Assembly (NCBI GenBank): GCA_948567375.1
Contig: OX419756.1
Span: 7,011,001 to 7,075,000 of the forward strand
Length of the DNA stretch: 64,000 bases
From: Lunularia cruciata
Taxonomy: Eukaryota; Streptophyta; Marchantiopsida; Lunulariales; Lunulariaceae
Direction of reading: 5' to 3'
In this document: positions 25,549-37,600 of the stretch, one piece after another
Position numbering within the stretch: position 1 is the first letter of the stretch
How the letters are laid out: each line of letters starts with the position of its first letter
Made by a program: the position numbers and the translations under genes
Notes under the pieces: model-generated
Database searches by the model: none
What the model was told of the DNA's origin: nothing
The model's input: only the letters and a program-made list of their open reading frames with translations

Positions 25549-27006
25549 TTACGAGACAAGAATTCCAGCTTCGTCAGCTCGCGGGCGGAATGGAGACTTA
25601 CAGGTGGAGACTTGAGATGGAGACTTATATAGGGAGTCCAAGAACAACCATAGAATGAGATATAAGAAGATTACATTAGGCTGTTCCAATTTTGACCGCC
25701 CATCAAAGTTCACGGAAGATTCAAGAAATATGATTATTATCTGAATGAACAGATCTATAAATGAGGCGACAACCAAAAACAAGTTACGGCACATTCTATA
25801 AATTTGAGTTCTTGTCAGATTAACGTAATGTTAAAAAAATCATCTAAAATAACAAAATTTAGAGAAATTGATAGACCCGATCAAATCTGGATCAGACCCC
25901 AACGCGCGCTAAAAGGAACTAATCAGAAAAGAATCAAGTTTTACTAAAGTAGTTTTATTATTACTGATACCCGATTAACATGGCTCTCTGCCCAACACAT
26001 CCCTAAACGATTTTCGAGCATCGATACATGTTTCACCAGTGTGAAATATGTTCACTAGGTAACCATCACAGCCTAATTGAAACCTTCTTGTGTATCTCCT
26101 TGGGAGAGGATAAAGAAACAGGATGGTTTCCATATCAACAGCAAAAGCCGTCCGAACTTAGGAGTGTCTACTAAACGTGTTACTGAGTCGATGCGGAAAA
26201 CCATAGAGTCTACTTGAAACTTCGCAAAAGAAGCAGACGGGTTTTCATACCTTCGAAAATCCGACGTAACTTACGAGCTCCCAAAAAAAGTTTCAAAAGA
26301 ATGGATGTGGAAACCGTTACAACCTCAATGAAACCCCCTTACTTGAATGCAAGTAGAATCCGATATGCAGATATGTATAAAATGCAAAATGGTGTATTTT
26401 GTTTACTTCAATATTGAGATGTCTTTATAGCACGGTCTACAAAGAGCAAAAGGGCAAGATCTCTGAATGGATAACTGAATCAGTACCATGATTGAAACAC
26501 GTTCGCATATTATTTCGTGAATAAGTCTTCTGGTCCAAAACAGGCTCGTAAATTGATTTCGAACATTGTCATAAATGCTGACTATACTTGACCACAAGAA
26601 GCAGAGTTACTTGCTCCTGTACAGTTCAAGACCTGAACAGTTGTCGAGAAATGGCTTTTCACTTTTCACTCTACGACCTGCGGGAATTCTATATCTTTGA
26701 GTATTGGACCTGGCTGAGACCGTGGTGTGTTTCAACATCCTGCTTCTTTCAGCAAGAGAGCATCACGGATCACTGGCACGCGCGTGTCATGTGAAGTCAA
26801 TTAGCACCTCGGGCGTTTTCAACTTGATCAACACTCCCACCCACCCCATAACAATGTAAATAAGTGGTACAAGTTTGATACCACCAAGACTGACCAGAAC
26901 TGGCAATCCAACTCAGCTGTGCGGTCGAATGTCTGAAACCCTACTTTTTTACAAGGTGAAACTTCGAAGATCTCTAATATTTTCTAAAGTGACAATAACC
27001 CTTTGT
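25549..27006. other. intergenic downstream of RH3, no gene
   Basis: Short frames without recognisable motifs. The last few hundred bases, next to the RH3 stop codon on its minus strand, presumably include the 3'-UTR of that gene. Confidence 0.45.
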
Positions 27007-30000
27007 CTACCGGCGACCTTTGGGACAGTCTGATGCTCGATGACCTGGTTGATTGCACACATAGCATGTCCCAGAGAAGGCACCTCCCCTGCATATAGGC
27101 AGGCCAACCATGGTCAGCAACATATCAAGATTTCCAGTCCGACACGTACAAAATATATGAAACAATCCACTGGCAGATTCGACTTCCATGCTCACAGCCA
27201 TTGCGATGAATGTCTTAAGCTCCCATTCAAAATTTGAGTTGATTGCATCTATAACCTTAAGCCCTGCTGGGCAAAGGCTTGTGGTTTCAAACAACGATTG
27301 ATTAATCAAACATGATGACAAGACAAAGCTCAGAGCAGTAGTAATATAATATCAAGGATGCAACGATCAAGTCAAGATGGAGAACAGTACCTGCCACCTC
27401 CTCGGCGAGGCGAATAATCATCATCAGAAGATTCAAACCGACTACTGCTACGACTTCTGTCCTCATATCTTCCCCCTCCAAAGTCCGACCTTCCACCTCT
27501 ATCCCCAAAGTCCGGCCGTCCAAATCTGTCACCGAAATCCCTTCCACCTCTGTCCCCGAAGTCCCTTCCACCTCTGTCTCCGAATCGACCGCCACTGCTC
27601 CTTCCACCTCTATCATCTCTGTCCCTGTAGCCACCACCACCGCCACCTCCTCTACCAAACGACCGGCCGTACATATCACTCCTACGGCCACTATCTTCCT
27701 CTTCAATTCTTGGCAGCTGCGCGGTACAGTCCAAATTAGATTCTCAAGATGTTACAAAAGCACCTCAAGTTCGGCACCAACATTTCAAATTCAAGAAAGA
27801 TGAATCACCATCTCCATATTAAAACAAATATGCAAATGCGATGGGAAACGCCCCGTACCGATTTCGGAACATCGATTAGGTCACCAGCATCCCTCGGCTT
27901 AGTTAGAAGTTCTTTCGCTATATCCTCTGGCAAGTCAAACACCGCACCTTCGATCTGTCCAAACGATAAAACCCCACAGGTTAGATTCATCAATCAACAT
28001 ATCTTCAATCTCAGCATGCGAAAACGAGCTTCATGAAAAACGTGAGATGCCTCTTTAACTTACACTTCTATCATCAATAATTTTGATTTTGCCAACTTGG
28101 TCTGCAGCAGCAGGATAGATATCTGCCAGAGTCCCCATGACTGCCCGAGCAGAGGTCAAACGCCCCCCCTTTGCTTTATTCGTTCTAATCAACCTCAAGG
28201 TTGTAAGTCCCTGAGAAAATTAGACGCCGTTAGCATTTTCTCAAACCACTGACAAACTGTAAGAGGAAAACTTAAATATGATTCGCTTTCTGCAACACTG
28301 GCTCCAACACAATCCCATCAAATAATTTCCAATACTTCAAGTACACATGTCCTTGTTCGACGACATCACTTACTCTTACTACAAATGTCCGTAGACTTCA
28401 TTTGACGTACCTCTTCGAAGGTGATGAGAGACCTGGACGCGGGGGGTTGACTGAATCCACTCAAATGTGCAATTGCAGCAGCCAGAGCTCCAGGGCCGCT
28501 CTCTTCGAGTAACTTCTCGGCTGTTGGCATGAACACATCAATCAACTGAGGATGCACCCTTTTGATAACTTCCGTTGCTTGGGCAGAGGAAGCACCGAGA
28601 ACTTCGTCCACACTTGGAGGAACAATTCTGTCGAACTTGCACCCTACATCTCGTTCAATCTGCTTCATGGTCCTCGTCTGCTGGGAAGTAAATAACAAGA
28701 TGGCTGTTCCAACTTTACCAGCTCGACCTGTCCGCCCAGATCGATGGACAAATGTTTCTGGGTCATTTGGAATCTCAAAATGGACCACCTGCGATGCCGC
28801 AAAAGTTTCAAGATCAACAACGAGGAGCTTTGCACGCAAGAGCGATGCACATCTACCCTTCTTCCTATCTGAAGCCAGACTCACCAATAACAAAGATGCT
28901 GTCTCCTGAATGTCCGAGCCAAAACGACTGCTCTGAAGACTTGATTATATTACTAATAGAGTGACCGATACCCTGCCACAAAGAGCAGAGCAAGATGACT
29001 TCTTACCAAGTCCACATTTGGAATGTCAAGCCCACGGGCAGCGACATCGGTAGCAACCAACACGGAAAATTTACCCTCGCGGAAAGCGTTCAGAGTCTTT
29101 TCTCTCTGTGCTTGCGTGATGTCACCATGCAGGGCTTCACATCCTACAAGTCTACTCATTGAGAGAGAAACGTCATCTGCGTCTCGTTTGGTTTGAGTAA
29201 ATACAATAGTTTTACCACCTTTGGCGTACACCTGAACAAATCCGCACGAGTGACCTTTAAGTCCCGTCACAGGCAATTTTTAGCATCAATAGGTAATGTG
29301 TTGACCCGGCTGCAATAGAATGTAGATTCGAAAGGAACCAGCACGATTGAATGTTTCAAATCAGTCGTAGGAAGCTCCTTACCGTAATGAGATCATTCAA
29401 AATAGACCGCTTAGCAGAGCTTACGCAGTTAACACAGAAAAGTTTGATACCTTCTGCGAGCTTCTCGTCTGACTCCCCCACCTGTAAAAACATACATTGT
29501 TCAAGACAAGACGTAGATGGCATAGATGGCAAGAGTTACGAAAGAACCTCCCGGAAATTCCATCTTCAGATTCAGGGTCATAATAGGTTATAAGCGTTAC
29601 CAGGTCAATTGTCAACGGTTTCTTGAGATATTTTCTTGAGAGATTTTTCACCCAGGCAGGCATTGTGGCAGAGAAAAGCATACTCTGGCGTTCAGATGGA
29701 AGCCCCTCCAAAATCTTTTCCACATCCTCTTCGAACCCAACAGCAAGCATTTGGTCTGCTTCATCCAAGACGAGAAATTGAACCTCATGCAACTTTAAGG
29801 ATCCTCTGTCGATAAGGTCAATAATACGCCCAGGAGTCCCAACGGCAATGTCCACGCCCTTCTGTAATTGTCTTTGTTGTCCTGTGATGGAAACTCCTCC
29901 ATAGACACAAATGGTTGAAAGAGATGGAGCAGACTCCATGAACTCTCTTTCCACTTGCTTCGCCAATTCTCGTGTCGGTGCTAAGATAAGCGCCCGAGGA

Positions 30001-31223
30001 ACTCTTCCAGCTCGCCTGTAAAACACCGTATTTGATTTGATTCAGTCAAAAAGGATAAAACAAGAGCTTAAACCTCGAGTTTTCAAGTCAGGGGGTTCAT
30101 ATCATACTGAGAATCAAGACATATACCTTGCGGTGCGGTTTTCCTGGTTCTCTTTGACAATACGGTTGATGATAGGGATACCAAAAGCTAAGGTCTTCCC
30201 TGTACCAGTCTTGGCACGCCCAATAAGATCCTTTCCTTCCATGGCGGGTTCCAGAACAGCCCTCTGCAAAATAGCATACAACTCTTTAGACTTCAACTTA
30301 GGAGAAATTGACTACATTAGGAGCTGGTCATTGAGCACTGGTAACAAGATGGTTAGCAGTCATATTATTCGGGATTCTGGGTTGTTTGGTCCTCCGAGGA
30401 CCCAAAACTGTTTAAACTAGCCAATAGGAGGCCCCTCGAGATACTATCATCAAGATTGGAGGCTAAAATGTTATGGGCCTGTGATGACAAACAATCGTGA
30501 ACATGAAGCCGCAGTACGAGGGCAAGGTTCAGAACGTTCTTAGAAGTGGAACGTTGCAAGAAGTGGACGATCCTTTAAGGCAGGAAATAATGTGTATAAT
30601 GCATCACTGAAGCCAATAAAACAGTCAATTCGACAAGTAAGCACCTGTATAGGAAACAGCTGGGTGATTCCTCGCTTCGCAAGAGAGTCAACAATATCCT
30701 GGGGCAAGCCAAGGTTGGCAATGGCAAGCTCATCCTCATCATCTGTCGATTCACTGTCCACCCGCAGAATTTCGCCTTCCTCGTCGTCGAATTCGTCGTC
30801 CTCTTCGTCATCTCCTCCTGAGTATCCAAACAGTCCGTTGCTTCTGCCACCCACAGTCCTGCGCTCCTCTTCTGCGACAGCGTACTCCGAAGTGGCAACC
30901 GCTGTCCTCTCCGCGGAAGAAGAATTTCTGCCAGAGCTCGAGTGAAAGCTATTCCCAAACAAGGGATTCACGCCATCGCCTACAGGCAGAAATCCTTCTC
31001 TCTGCGAAGTGGCTCCAAGAGGCTTAAACCCCTTGGCGGCTCCGTAGCCTATCGACACTCCGACATTGCCTAAACCACGTTTCTCGCCAATGAAGCTCGA
31101 TAGCAAACCCGGGGTCGCACCACACAGAGTCTTCGCAGTCCGCTGTGGAACAATTTCTACAGCTGATGTTACATGAAAAGTAGGCACAGCCGAAGAGGTC
31201 AGGGCTGCTGCAGCGGCCGCCAT
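27007..31223 (-). CDS. RH3: chloroplast DEAD-box RNA helicase, RH3 type (10 exons)
   Basis: Plastid ATP-dependent RNA helicase; Arabidopsis RH3 acts in group II intron splicing and 50S ribosome assembly. Exons in order: 31223-30645, 30263-30127, 30015-29601, 29481-29383, 29231-29007, 28788-28411, 28210-28064, 27954-27859, 27716-27391, 27088-27007. All are GT-AG; 2484 nt, 827 residues (Arabidopsis about 750). The N-terminus ([16 protein letters not shown]...) looks like a transit peptide, followed by an acidic stretch, the Q motif near 171-193, AKTGTGKT near 210-217, PTRELA, VGTPGR, DEAD (about 323-326), [23 protein letters not shown] and [11 protein letters not shown]. Next comes the GUCT-type domain ([20 protein letters not shown]), then an RGG tail with GGRDFGDR units, and finally a CCHC knuckle ([14 protein letters not shown]). 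The start is the first ATG in frame. A splice acceptor-like site (tttttgcatacag/gaagg, about 31290) suggests a 5'-UTR intron. The exon 7 donor as placed adds one serine before the IEGAVFDLP motif. Confidence 0.96.
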
Positions 31224-33929
31224 ACTTCCTCGGATCCGCAACAACGCGCGGATGCCCGCTTCTCTACTCCTCGAAGTAGCCACCTTCCTGTATGCAAAAA
31301 GAAAAGACTTAATCCTCGAACTCACAGGTTTTCACCACTCCCGTGTACCACCGAAAAGTAGGTGCTGAAGTTGCTGATGCAATGTGTGGAAGCCAAGCCC
31401 CCGCATGGGAATGGTGAAGTGGATCGCTCTGCCTGATCCTCTTCTTCCCCTGCCACCACCACCTATTATCTATCTATGGACTCCTTAATCATTCATGCAC
31501 TGTATTTCTCTCCCCCTCTCGTCTGGACTGAACTCACCGCAAAGCCAAAAATTCCTTCCTTGACCGCTCCCCCCCAATTCCAGAATCCACATGTCCCTAG
31601 CTTTCCATCACGCACAACAATAAAGAATCAATTCTACTCTCCTTCAATTGCATCCCCACTCCCACTCGTTATTCTCAAGCTACTTCCTTCCCACGCTTCC
31701 TCTCCATCCGATTCTCCGTACCTCAGCGTTAGCAGCTGCATTTTCGCCCCTTCAGCTTCACTTTCTTTCTTCGCTTTCTCTTTTGTCGATACTACTAGTT
31801 TTGTAACTACCGTACATGGCGAATAGGGTTTGCTGCCCTCCAGATTTGGGGTAGCTCTTGATAAATATGCGGCTGCAAAACGACAAAACGTGCCGTAATT
31901 AGTAGCTTGGTTCCCAGCTGCCTAAACCAGGGATACCGTATTGGCGACTTGTGACGATGAATATAGAGTCTGCCAATTAGAGATAGAATCCGTTATGATT
32001 TTGTTCGTCTCCTTAGAGATAGATTTTGTTCGTCTACTTATAATAGACGAGCAATGTTTCAAGGGCATCATACCAAGGGCAATTTCATAGCGATTTTGAT
32101 TTTAGATGATATCGAGGTATCTTGTTGTCTGTTTAGAAACTGTATCGATATTACGATAATTACAAAATGGGAGCAAAATTGGAAAGTTAATGCTTTAGAA
32201 GGTTTAGTTGTAAACATGGCCAAATCATTCGTGAAACATTTACCATTTCATCTGTAAAGGCCTTCTGAAAAATTTATGGAAAGACTGACTATGCATTTAA
32301 TTTTAAGTTTAAGACCATGCATTTAATGTTAAGTTTATGTTTTGGAGTTCCCCAAGGTAACGCTTGAAGGTTCTGCATTAGTTTTGTTTCTACGTGCGGC
32401 ACCGCATTCTGCGTTTCCCTAAGACGCAAAAAGACTAGCAACCTTTATGGGGTTTTCAACGGACGGAACTGGTATGGCCGCGGAAGCAACTACACCGACG
32501 CAGAAAAGGAGAAGTGGCGTCATGTGAAATACTTGAAGAAGTCCCAGTTATTATTTCCGACTTCCCTCACACCACTTACATTTCAAAGGCCTACGATAAA
32601 GCTTTAGCTCATAACGCCCCATTGGAGCTCTCACTCCTACTTTGTCATAAAAGGTGTCATCTGTGTGAACTTGAAGGTAACACACAACACTGTCTCGTGC
32701 TATAGTAAATAGAACAATCTTCACCTCTTAACCTTTGGTTTTGAACAAGGTGTATTTTAGTTCTGGGCTGCATATCAACATAGTGTTATTTCTATAATTT
32801 TAAAATGACACAACACGTAAAATAATATGATAATAATATCACATGATATTTCATATAAGATCTGAAGCAACAGATAATGCAGCGTTGTGGTCGTACCTTA
32901 AAATTACCAAAACGAAGTTTAGTGTGCTAATCAAACCGCAGTTGAGAATCTGGATACGTGGTTCGTTGTGAATCCTTGAACGGGATCATCGCCCTTGTAT
33001 TGACTTCTGATTTTAAGGATTGAACTTATCTGCAAATCTTCATGGGTTTATGGCTCGCAAAGATCTAAACTATGTATGAGAAAGCGGCTGGATGGGCCCA
33101 CACGTTGACCTGCAACACTCGTGTCTTCAACCTTGAAGCCAATCCGAGAGATGTGGAGAAGCGGCAGGGCATCTGGCATAGGACCCATGGTCATACATAC
33201 ATGTATGACGTGGACATAAGAGCAGATAGGTGTGTTTTGAGAACAAGCGAGAGACCAGGAATGGTCCACGATGGGCTCCATGAATCTACTGTAGAAGTTT
33301 GAGTGAAGCTAAACAGGAATTCCTTCTCCGTCTGCCCACTTGGACGACGTTTCTGATTATACGTTATCGGTTTTTGGCCATATTCTACCGGGAAAACAAT
33401 CAGATAATCAGATTGGTTAAGCACCGAAGTTATCTGTTTAACTTTACAATGTTTAACTTCGAGAGACTCGCGTTGAGGCTGCGGGAGAGTGTGGAGACGG
33501 GAGAGGAGAGGGAGAGACGTGAGAAGACATATCGATAATTTTTAATGGCCCTTTTGCACATAGCACTCCGAGTGAATAGTCTACTCTTTTTGTTCTTCAA
33601 TATTGGTTCCGTTAGTATCTAGATTGAAGACTATGGAAAATTAAGTAAAAATTTATGAGGATTTTTAGTTTTTTTAGGGTTTAGAGTGATATTAAACATT
33701 GAGAGTGATGGATCTGGGTTTTTTATTTTTGTGATTTTCATGATTAAATTCCATAAGAATTTAATTCAAAAATTTGGAGATGGAAATTGAATATTATGAA
33801 AGTTATAGTTTTAGGATTTGGAGAGATTTTCTTATGTGAGTTGGGATGTGAGGGGTTTTGGTTTTCCATATATGGAGAGAAATGGTGAAGAGCATCATGT
33901 GTTACTATCATTATTCTTGTGTTAGCCAT
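31224..33929. other. RH3 upstream region and intergenic, no other gene
   Basis: 31.3-31.85 kb is pyrimidine-rich on the plus strand (purine-rich leader on the RH3 strand) and probably holds the RH3 promoter and 5'-UTR. Beyond that are only short frames, such as 32514-32705, with no recognisable motif. An (ag)-rich patch occurs at 33480-33530. Confidence 0.45.
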
Positions 33930-35255
33930 GGCTACACCTTCCCATGTGGGGTCGCCTAGAGCGGCTCGGGATACACCATGCCTGGTGTGTCAGCGATGCT
34001 TTACCTTGCAAGGGGTAAAGACCCATGTGGGAAGGATGCACAAGGGGTATAAGTAGACCGCTTGAGATATCCACGTGCAACGCATGACCATATCAACAGC
34101 AATGACACTTAGGATTACGCATGCTTCTTCTATCTCATCGTTGATCGTTCCAGGGATACAGATCGAGTCGTGGGAATGGTTAGCTTCTTAGGCGGGTTGC
34201 ATTTTGGGGTTATTTGAAACTAGTTTTCCATGTCCACGTCTATTCCATAGACTACCCCGCACACTCCATGATGAGGCTAGACAGGCTTTTTGCCTACCAC
34301 TTGATCATTTGGCACATGATCCCCTTGGACAAGTTAGCATAGTTCATATTCCTCTTACTCCCTTGATGGTGTCTTTGTTATGCTAGAGGGAGACGTGCGG
34401 GGCATGAAGAGGTGCTTGCTAGATTTCATCAATTCCAAGTGGGATTGGGTGGCCCTTTAGGAGGAGTCTATTAGGGCTACACAATTTAGGAGACAAGCAT
34501 CGCCATAGGAAACCACAAAGTCCACTCGATTATGACAATGTGGACATTGGGTTAGGTGGGAGAGTTTAGTAGAGCAGCACGAGTGCTACACCCTTTGTCT
34601 ATAGCGAGTCCTACTAATGAGACTATCTCTTCCCTATGCTCACTACATCCTATAGCAATAGAAGAACTACCACTAGAGGTCTTAGATTATCAACCTGAGC
34701 AACCTTTATGTCTTGATAGGTTGCTATTTGCATAAGCATTGTGCACTGCTCCTCGCCTTTCCTCAAGAGGCTTGATAGGGATGGTTTATGAGCACCTTAG
34801 AGATTACTTCCAGGCAGATGATCCTTCTAGTGGTTTTACCGAGTTGTTTCAGGTGGTTGCAATAGTAGCAAGAGGAGACATTCCTATGTTTGTAAGTTGG
34901 GTGTTAGGTGTTAGTTGACTTCTTGTGATGGAGAAGGACACATGGTGCATTAGATCGATTGTTATTGGAGATATCTTTTTGCATTTGGTCAGTTGTACCA
35001 TTGTCCTTCAGCATCATTCCTACTTTTGATAGCACCTCAGTGCACATCAATTTCAAGTCGCTACACTTGGAGGATGTGAGGCTATATCTCTAGGCATTAA
35101 GGTACTCCTAGATATCCATCCAAATTGAGTCATCCTGCAGGTGGATGTTGAGAATGCTTTTAATAGCATCTCACTAGCATCTATCTTTAGAGAGCTTAGG
35201 GAGGCTAATGGATCCTTTGCAAATCTCATACCTTTTGTGCAGTCCTTTTATGGCT

Positions 35256-35283
35256 CTCCTACTTCCCTTTAGGGAAGTAGGAG
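35256..35283. repeat. perfect 12-bp hairpin inside the RT remnant
   Basis: CTCCTACTTCCC (35256-35267), loop TTTA, then its exact reverse complement (35272-35283). It coincides with loss of the reading frame between the FYGSP and GDPLGG motifs. Confidence 0.9.
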
Positions 35284-35853
35284 GTTCACGGTGGTTCACA
35301 AGAGGGAGTCATCGTCTTGGAGTCAACTATTAGTAAACGTTAGGGAGATCCTCTGGGAGGACCATTATTTGCCCATGGCTCACTTTAGGGCTCTACTATC
35401 TACTACTTTGGCCATGCTAGGTTGCATGTTTCCCTCCTTGGCAGATGATACACACATTGGCCCTATAGATCAGATTAGGCAAGCCTTTGACTACTTGACT
35501 ACCGAGCTACATCTGGTAGGCTTGAAAGTCAAGGTGTCAAAGTGTAGGGCATAGTCTGCTTTAGGTATCCCTCCCTACCTTGAGCTTCCAAAGAGGTGTA
35601 TCACATCCATAGATGGACTTTGTGTTCTTGGAGTGCCAATAGGATCAAAGGATTTTGTCACATGCTTCTTAGACGTTGCCCTTGTAGAGGATGTTCTCCA
35701 TGTGGATGACCTTCCATTACTAGGAGATCCTCATGTGGCATTTGGTATACTCTCTTCCAGTATTGCTCGTCGACCATCCTACCTCATCCATATAGTTCCC
35801 CCCTCATCGTCCTTCTTATCATGTTTGAGAGCTTTTGATAGGAGGATTATGGG

Positions 35854-36276
35854 TGTAAAATACCAAAACCGAGGAGAGAAATAGGAGAATGGAAACTCAC
35901 ATTGGGACACTTGAATGAGGGAAAACTCCGAATGCCTAGCATGAGCTTTGGCCTTGGTATTTATAGGTAGCATACAAGACCTTTGAAGCTTCTCAAGAAG
36001 CTTCCTTGAGCCGCTTTCTTGGAGTGCAAGTCAAGTTAACTAGGAAGCTTCTCAAGAAGCTTCCTTCTAGAAGCCGCCTACTTGGCGTGCAAGCTAAGCT
36101 AGTTAGAAGCTTTTAGAAGCTTCCTTCTAGAAGCTACCTGCTTAGGGCGCAAGTTAACTAGTTGGGAAGCTTCCTAAGAAGCTTCTTAGATGCTTCTAGA
36201 ATATTCTAGGCTATTTTGGCTTATTCTCTACTTTGTAAGCCCGACTAACTTCGTCACTAAACTCCATATTGTTACA
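35854..36276 (-). mobile_element. solo LTR (423 bp) inserted into the LINE ORF
   Basis: The element begins TGTAA and ends TTACA, a TG...CA terminal inverted repeat typical of LTRs. It is flanked by a 5-bp target duplication ATGGG (35849-35853 and 36277-36281). The LINE reading frame stops inside it and resumes in the same frame when the element and one target copy are ignored, so the insertion came after the LINE. Orientation minus is inferred from the TATA box (CTATAAATACC on the minus strand, 35966-35956). No internal domain remains, consistent with LTR-LTR recombination. A related 413-bp copy lies at 39642-40054. Confidence 0.88.
35956..36206 (-). promoter_or_regulatory. heat-shock-element-like array and TATA box in solo LTR
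   Basis: On the minus strand the LTR carries repeated GAAGCTTC and TTCTAGAAGC blocks (36206-35984), then a TATA box CTATAAATACC (35966-35956). At 36194-36206 the phase TTC-ta-GAA-ta-TTC is a perfect three-unit heat-shock element. TTCTAGAAGC blocks occur at about 36063-36074 and 36123-36134. Several other blocks have four bases between TTC and GAA, so they are not canonical. Heat-responsive activity is an inference. Confidence 0.5.
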
Positions 36277-37600
36277 ATGGGAGTCTTTGGTGATATTATT
36301 GGACCATGGACATTTGAGTGTGTGACAAGGGATTTGGCATGTAGACACATGGCTTTGCCGATCTCATGTGGTGGGTTTGGCGTGCTATCTATGGAGGAGA
36401 TGGCACCTATAGCATTTTTGGGTAGTTGGGCTCTCTCTAAACTCCTACTTTCTTCTTGTTTTATGGTTGCTGATAGGCCGGTTTTGGAGACTTATGTGAC
36501 AGAGATGGAGGGAGGATCCTTTTCTCTCCAGATGTTATTACGGCAAATAAGAGATAGTCTATCCTCACATGCACAAGAGGATTTTCCACCTTTTGCTTCA
36601 TTATCGTTAGATTGGACTAGAGGTTTACAGTCTTCCTTGATTGAGCAATAATGTGAGCATACGCTACATTCTCTCTTAGTCAACTTGTCCATTCCTCAGG
36701 CTACTAGAGCACATCTTTGCTCTTGCTCCAGCAAGGGAGCAGGCTCTTGGATCCTAGCTCAACCGTGCATTAGGGCAATTCCGACTCGCACCAGCTACTT
36801 TCTCTACAATGATGAGGTTTTGCTAGGTTTGGTCCACCCATCTGCATCTTCATTACTCACTTGTGAATGTGGTTCTACACTAGATGCAGCAGCAGTCCAC
36901 ATGACATGGTGTCCTTTTGGAGGACAAAGGATAGCTACCCATGATGCAATTAGGGACATAGTGTTTGCCATGGCACGAGAGAGTGGATACTTGGCTTGGA
37001 GGGAACGGTCAAATGCTTTGGAGACAACACGTGTTAGGGCAGACTTATACTTGGTCCAAGATGATCAAGTGATAGTAGCAGATGTCGTGGTTACGGACCC
37101 AATACGGGATACTATTTCGGAGAGAGTGATTACCCATCCCCCTGGATGGGCGGCAAGGGCATCAACAGATTGCAAGGTCTCCAAGTATAGAGGCATACAG
37201 TGAGGTCACCTCTTTGTTCCTCTAGCCTTGGAGTTATATGGAGCGATGGACACTGCGTTTGACACATTATTTAGGGAGTGCATGAGAGCCTATTCATACT
37301 TTGTAGCATATTTTAGACAGCGTGTGTCCATTGCTCTACAGAGGGCAGTGGCTGGTGCAATCCATGGGAGCAATCACACTAGGTGATATTTCTTCGGATG
37401 TTCCAATTGTGTGTAGATCATACGACTTGCATAGCTCGGATATCTTGGATATCTTAGGTGCAGTAGGGCAGATTTCTCATACCGACTCTATTGGGGCTTA
37501 GCCCCATTTTACCTTTTTTGTCTCTCCCTTGTACGGCTTGATGGTGTCTTCCCATCCTTCTTTTTTCCCATGCCGTAGCCTTCTCACTTTATAAAGTATA

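Larger units (their letters stand above)
33976..37420 (+). pseudogene. decayed LINE ORF: C2H2 finger, RT, CCHC, restriction-like endonuclease
   Basis: The remains of one reverse transcriptase/endonuclease protein, read across several frames. An N-terminal finger, CLVCQRCF...THVGRMH (C-X2-C-X11-H-X4-H), lies at about 33979-34053. The RT domain begins around 34740 and keeps VDVENAFNSIS (about 35142), a GDPLGGPLFA motif (35344-35373, with a stop codon where Q is expected before it) and the catalytic ADDT (35441). After the solo LTR the thumb region continues at 36277. CECG...VHMTWC (C-X-C-X9-H-X3-C) lies near 36862-36911, then the endonuclease motifs HDAIRDIV, RADLYLVQDDQV and ADVVVTDP (about 36940-37105). 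A TGA at 37201 interrupts the C-terminus, and at least one frameshift falls between GDPLGG and the ADDT frame. It is not expected to be active. Confidence 0.85.
33930..37600 (+). mobile_element. R2/NeSL-like non-LTR retrotransposon, longest copy, decayed
   Basis: A LINE whose ORF order is C2H2 zinc finger, reverse transcriptase, CCHC motif, restriction-like endonuclease, then a 3'-UTR with two hairpins. This is the plan of the early-branching clades (R2, R4, NeSL, CRE) rather than the APE-endonuclease L1 plan common in plants. The 3'-UTR runs from about 37400 to 37600: tgcatagctcggatatcttgg, GGGGCTTAGCCCC (37492-37505 region), cttgtacggcttgatgg and ttcccatccttc. It has no obvious poly(A) tail. 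The 5' boundary is uncertain. The body is interrupted by a solo LTR at 35854-36276. Stops and frameshifts make the copy non-autonomous. Confidence 0.85.

Noticed and set aside
27377-27739. Plus-strand 120-codon frame, rich in H, P and S, opposite RH3 exon 9
   Set aside because: It is the antisense shadow of the RGG-repeat exon, which explains its repetitive composition.
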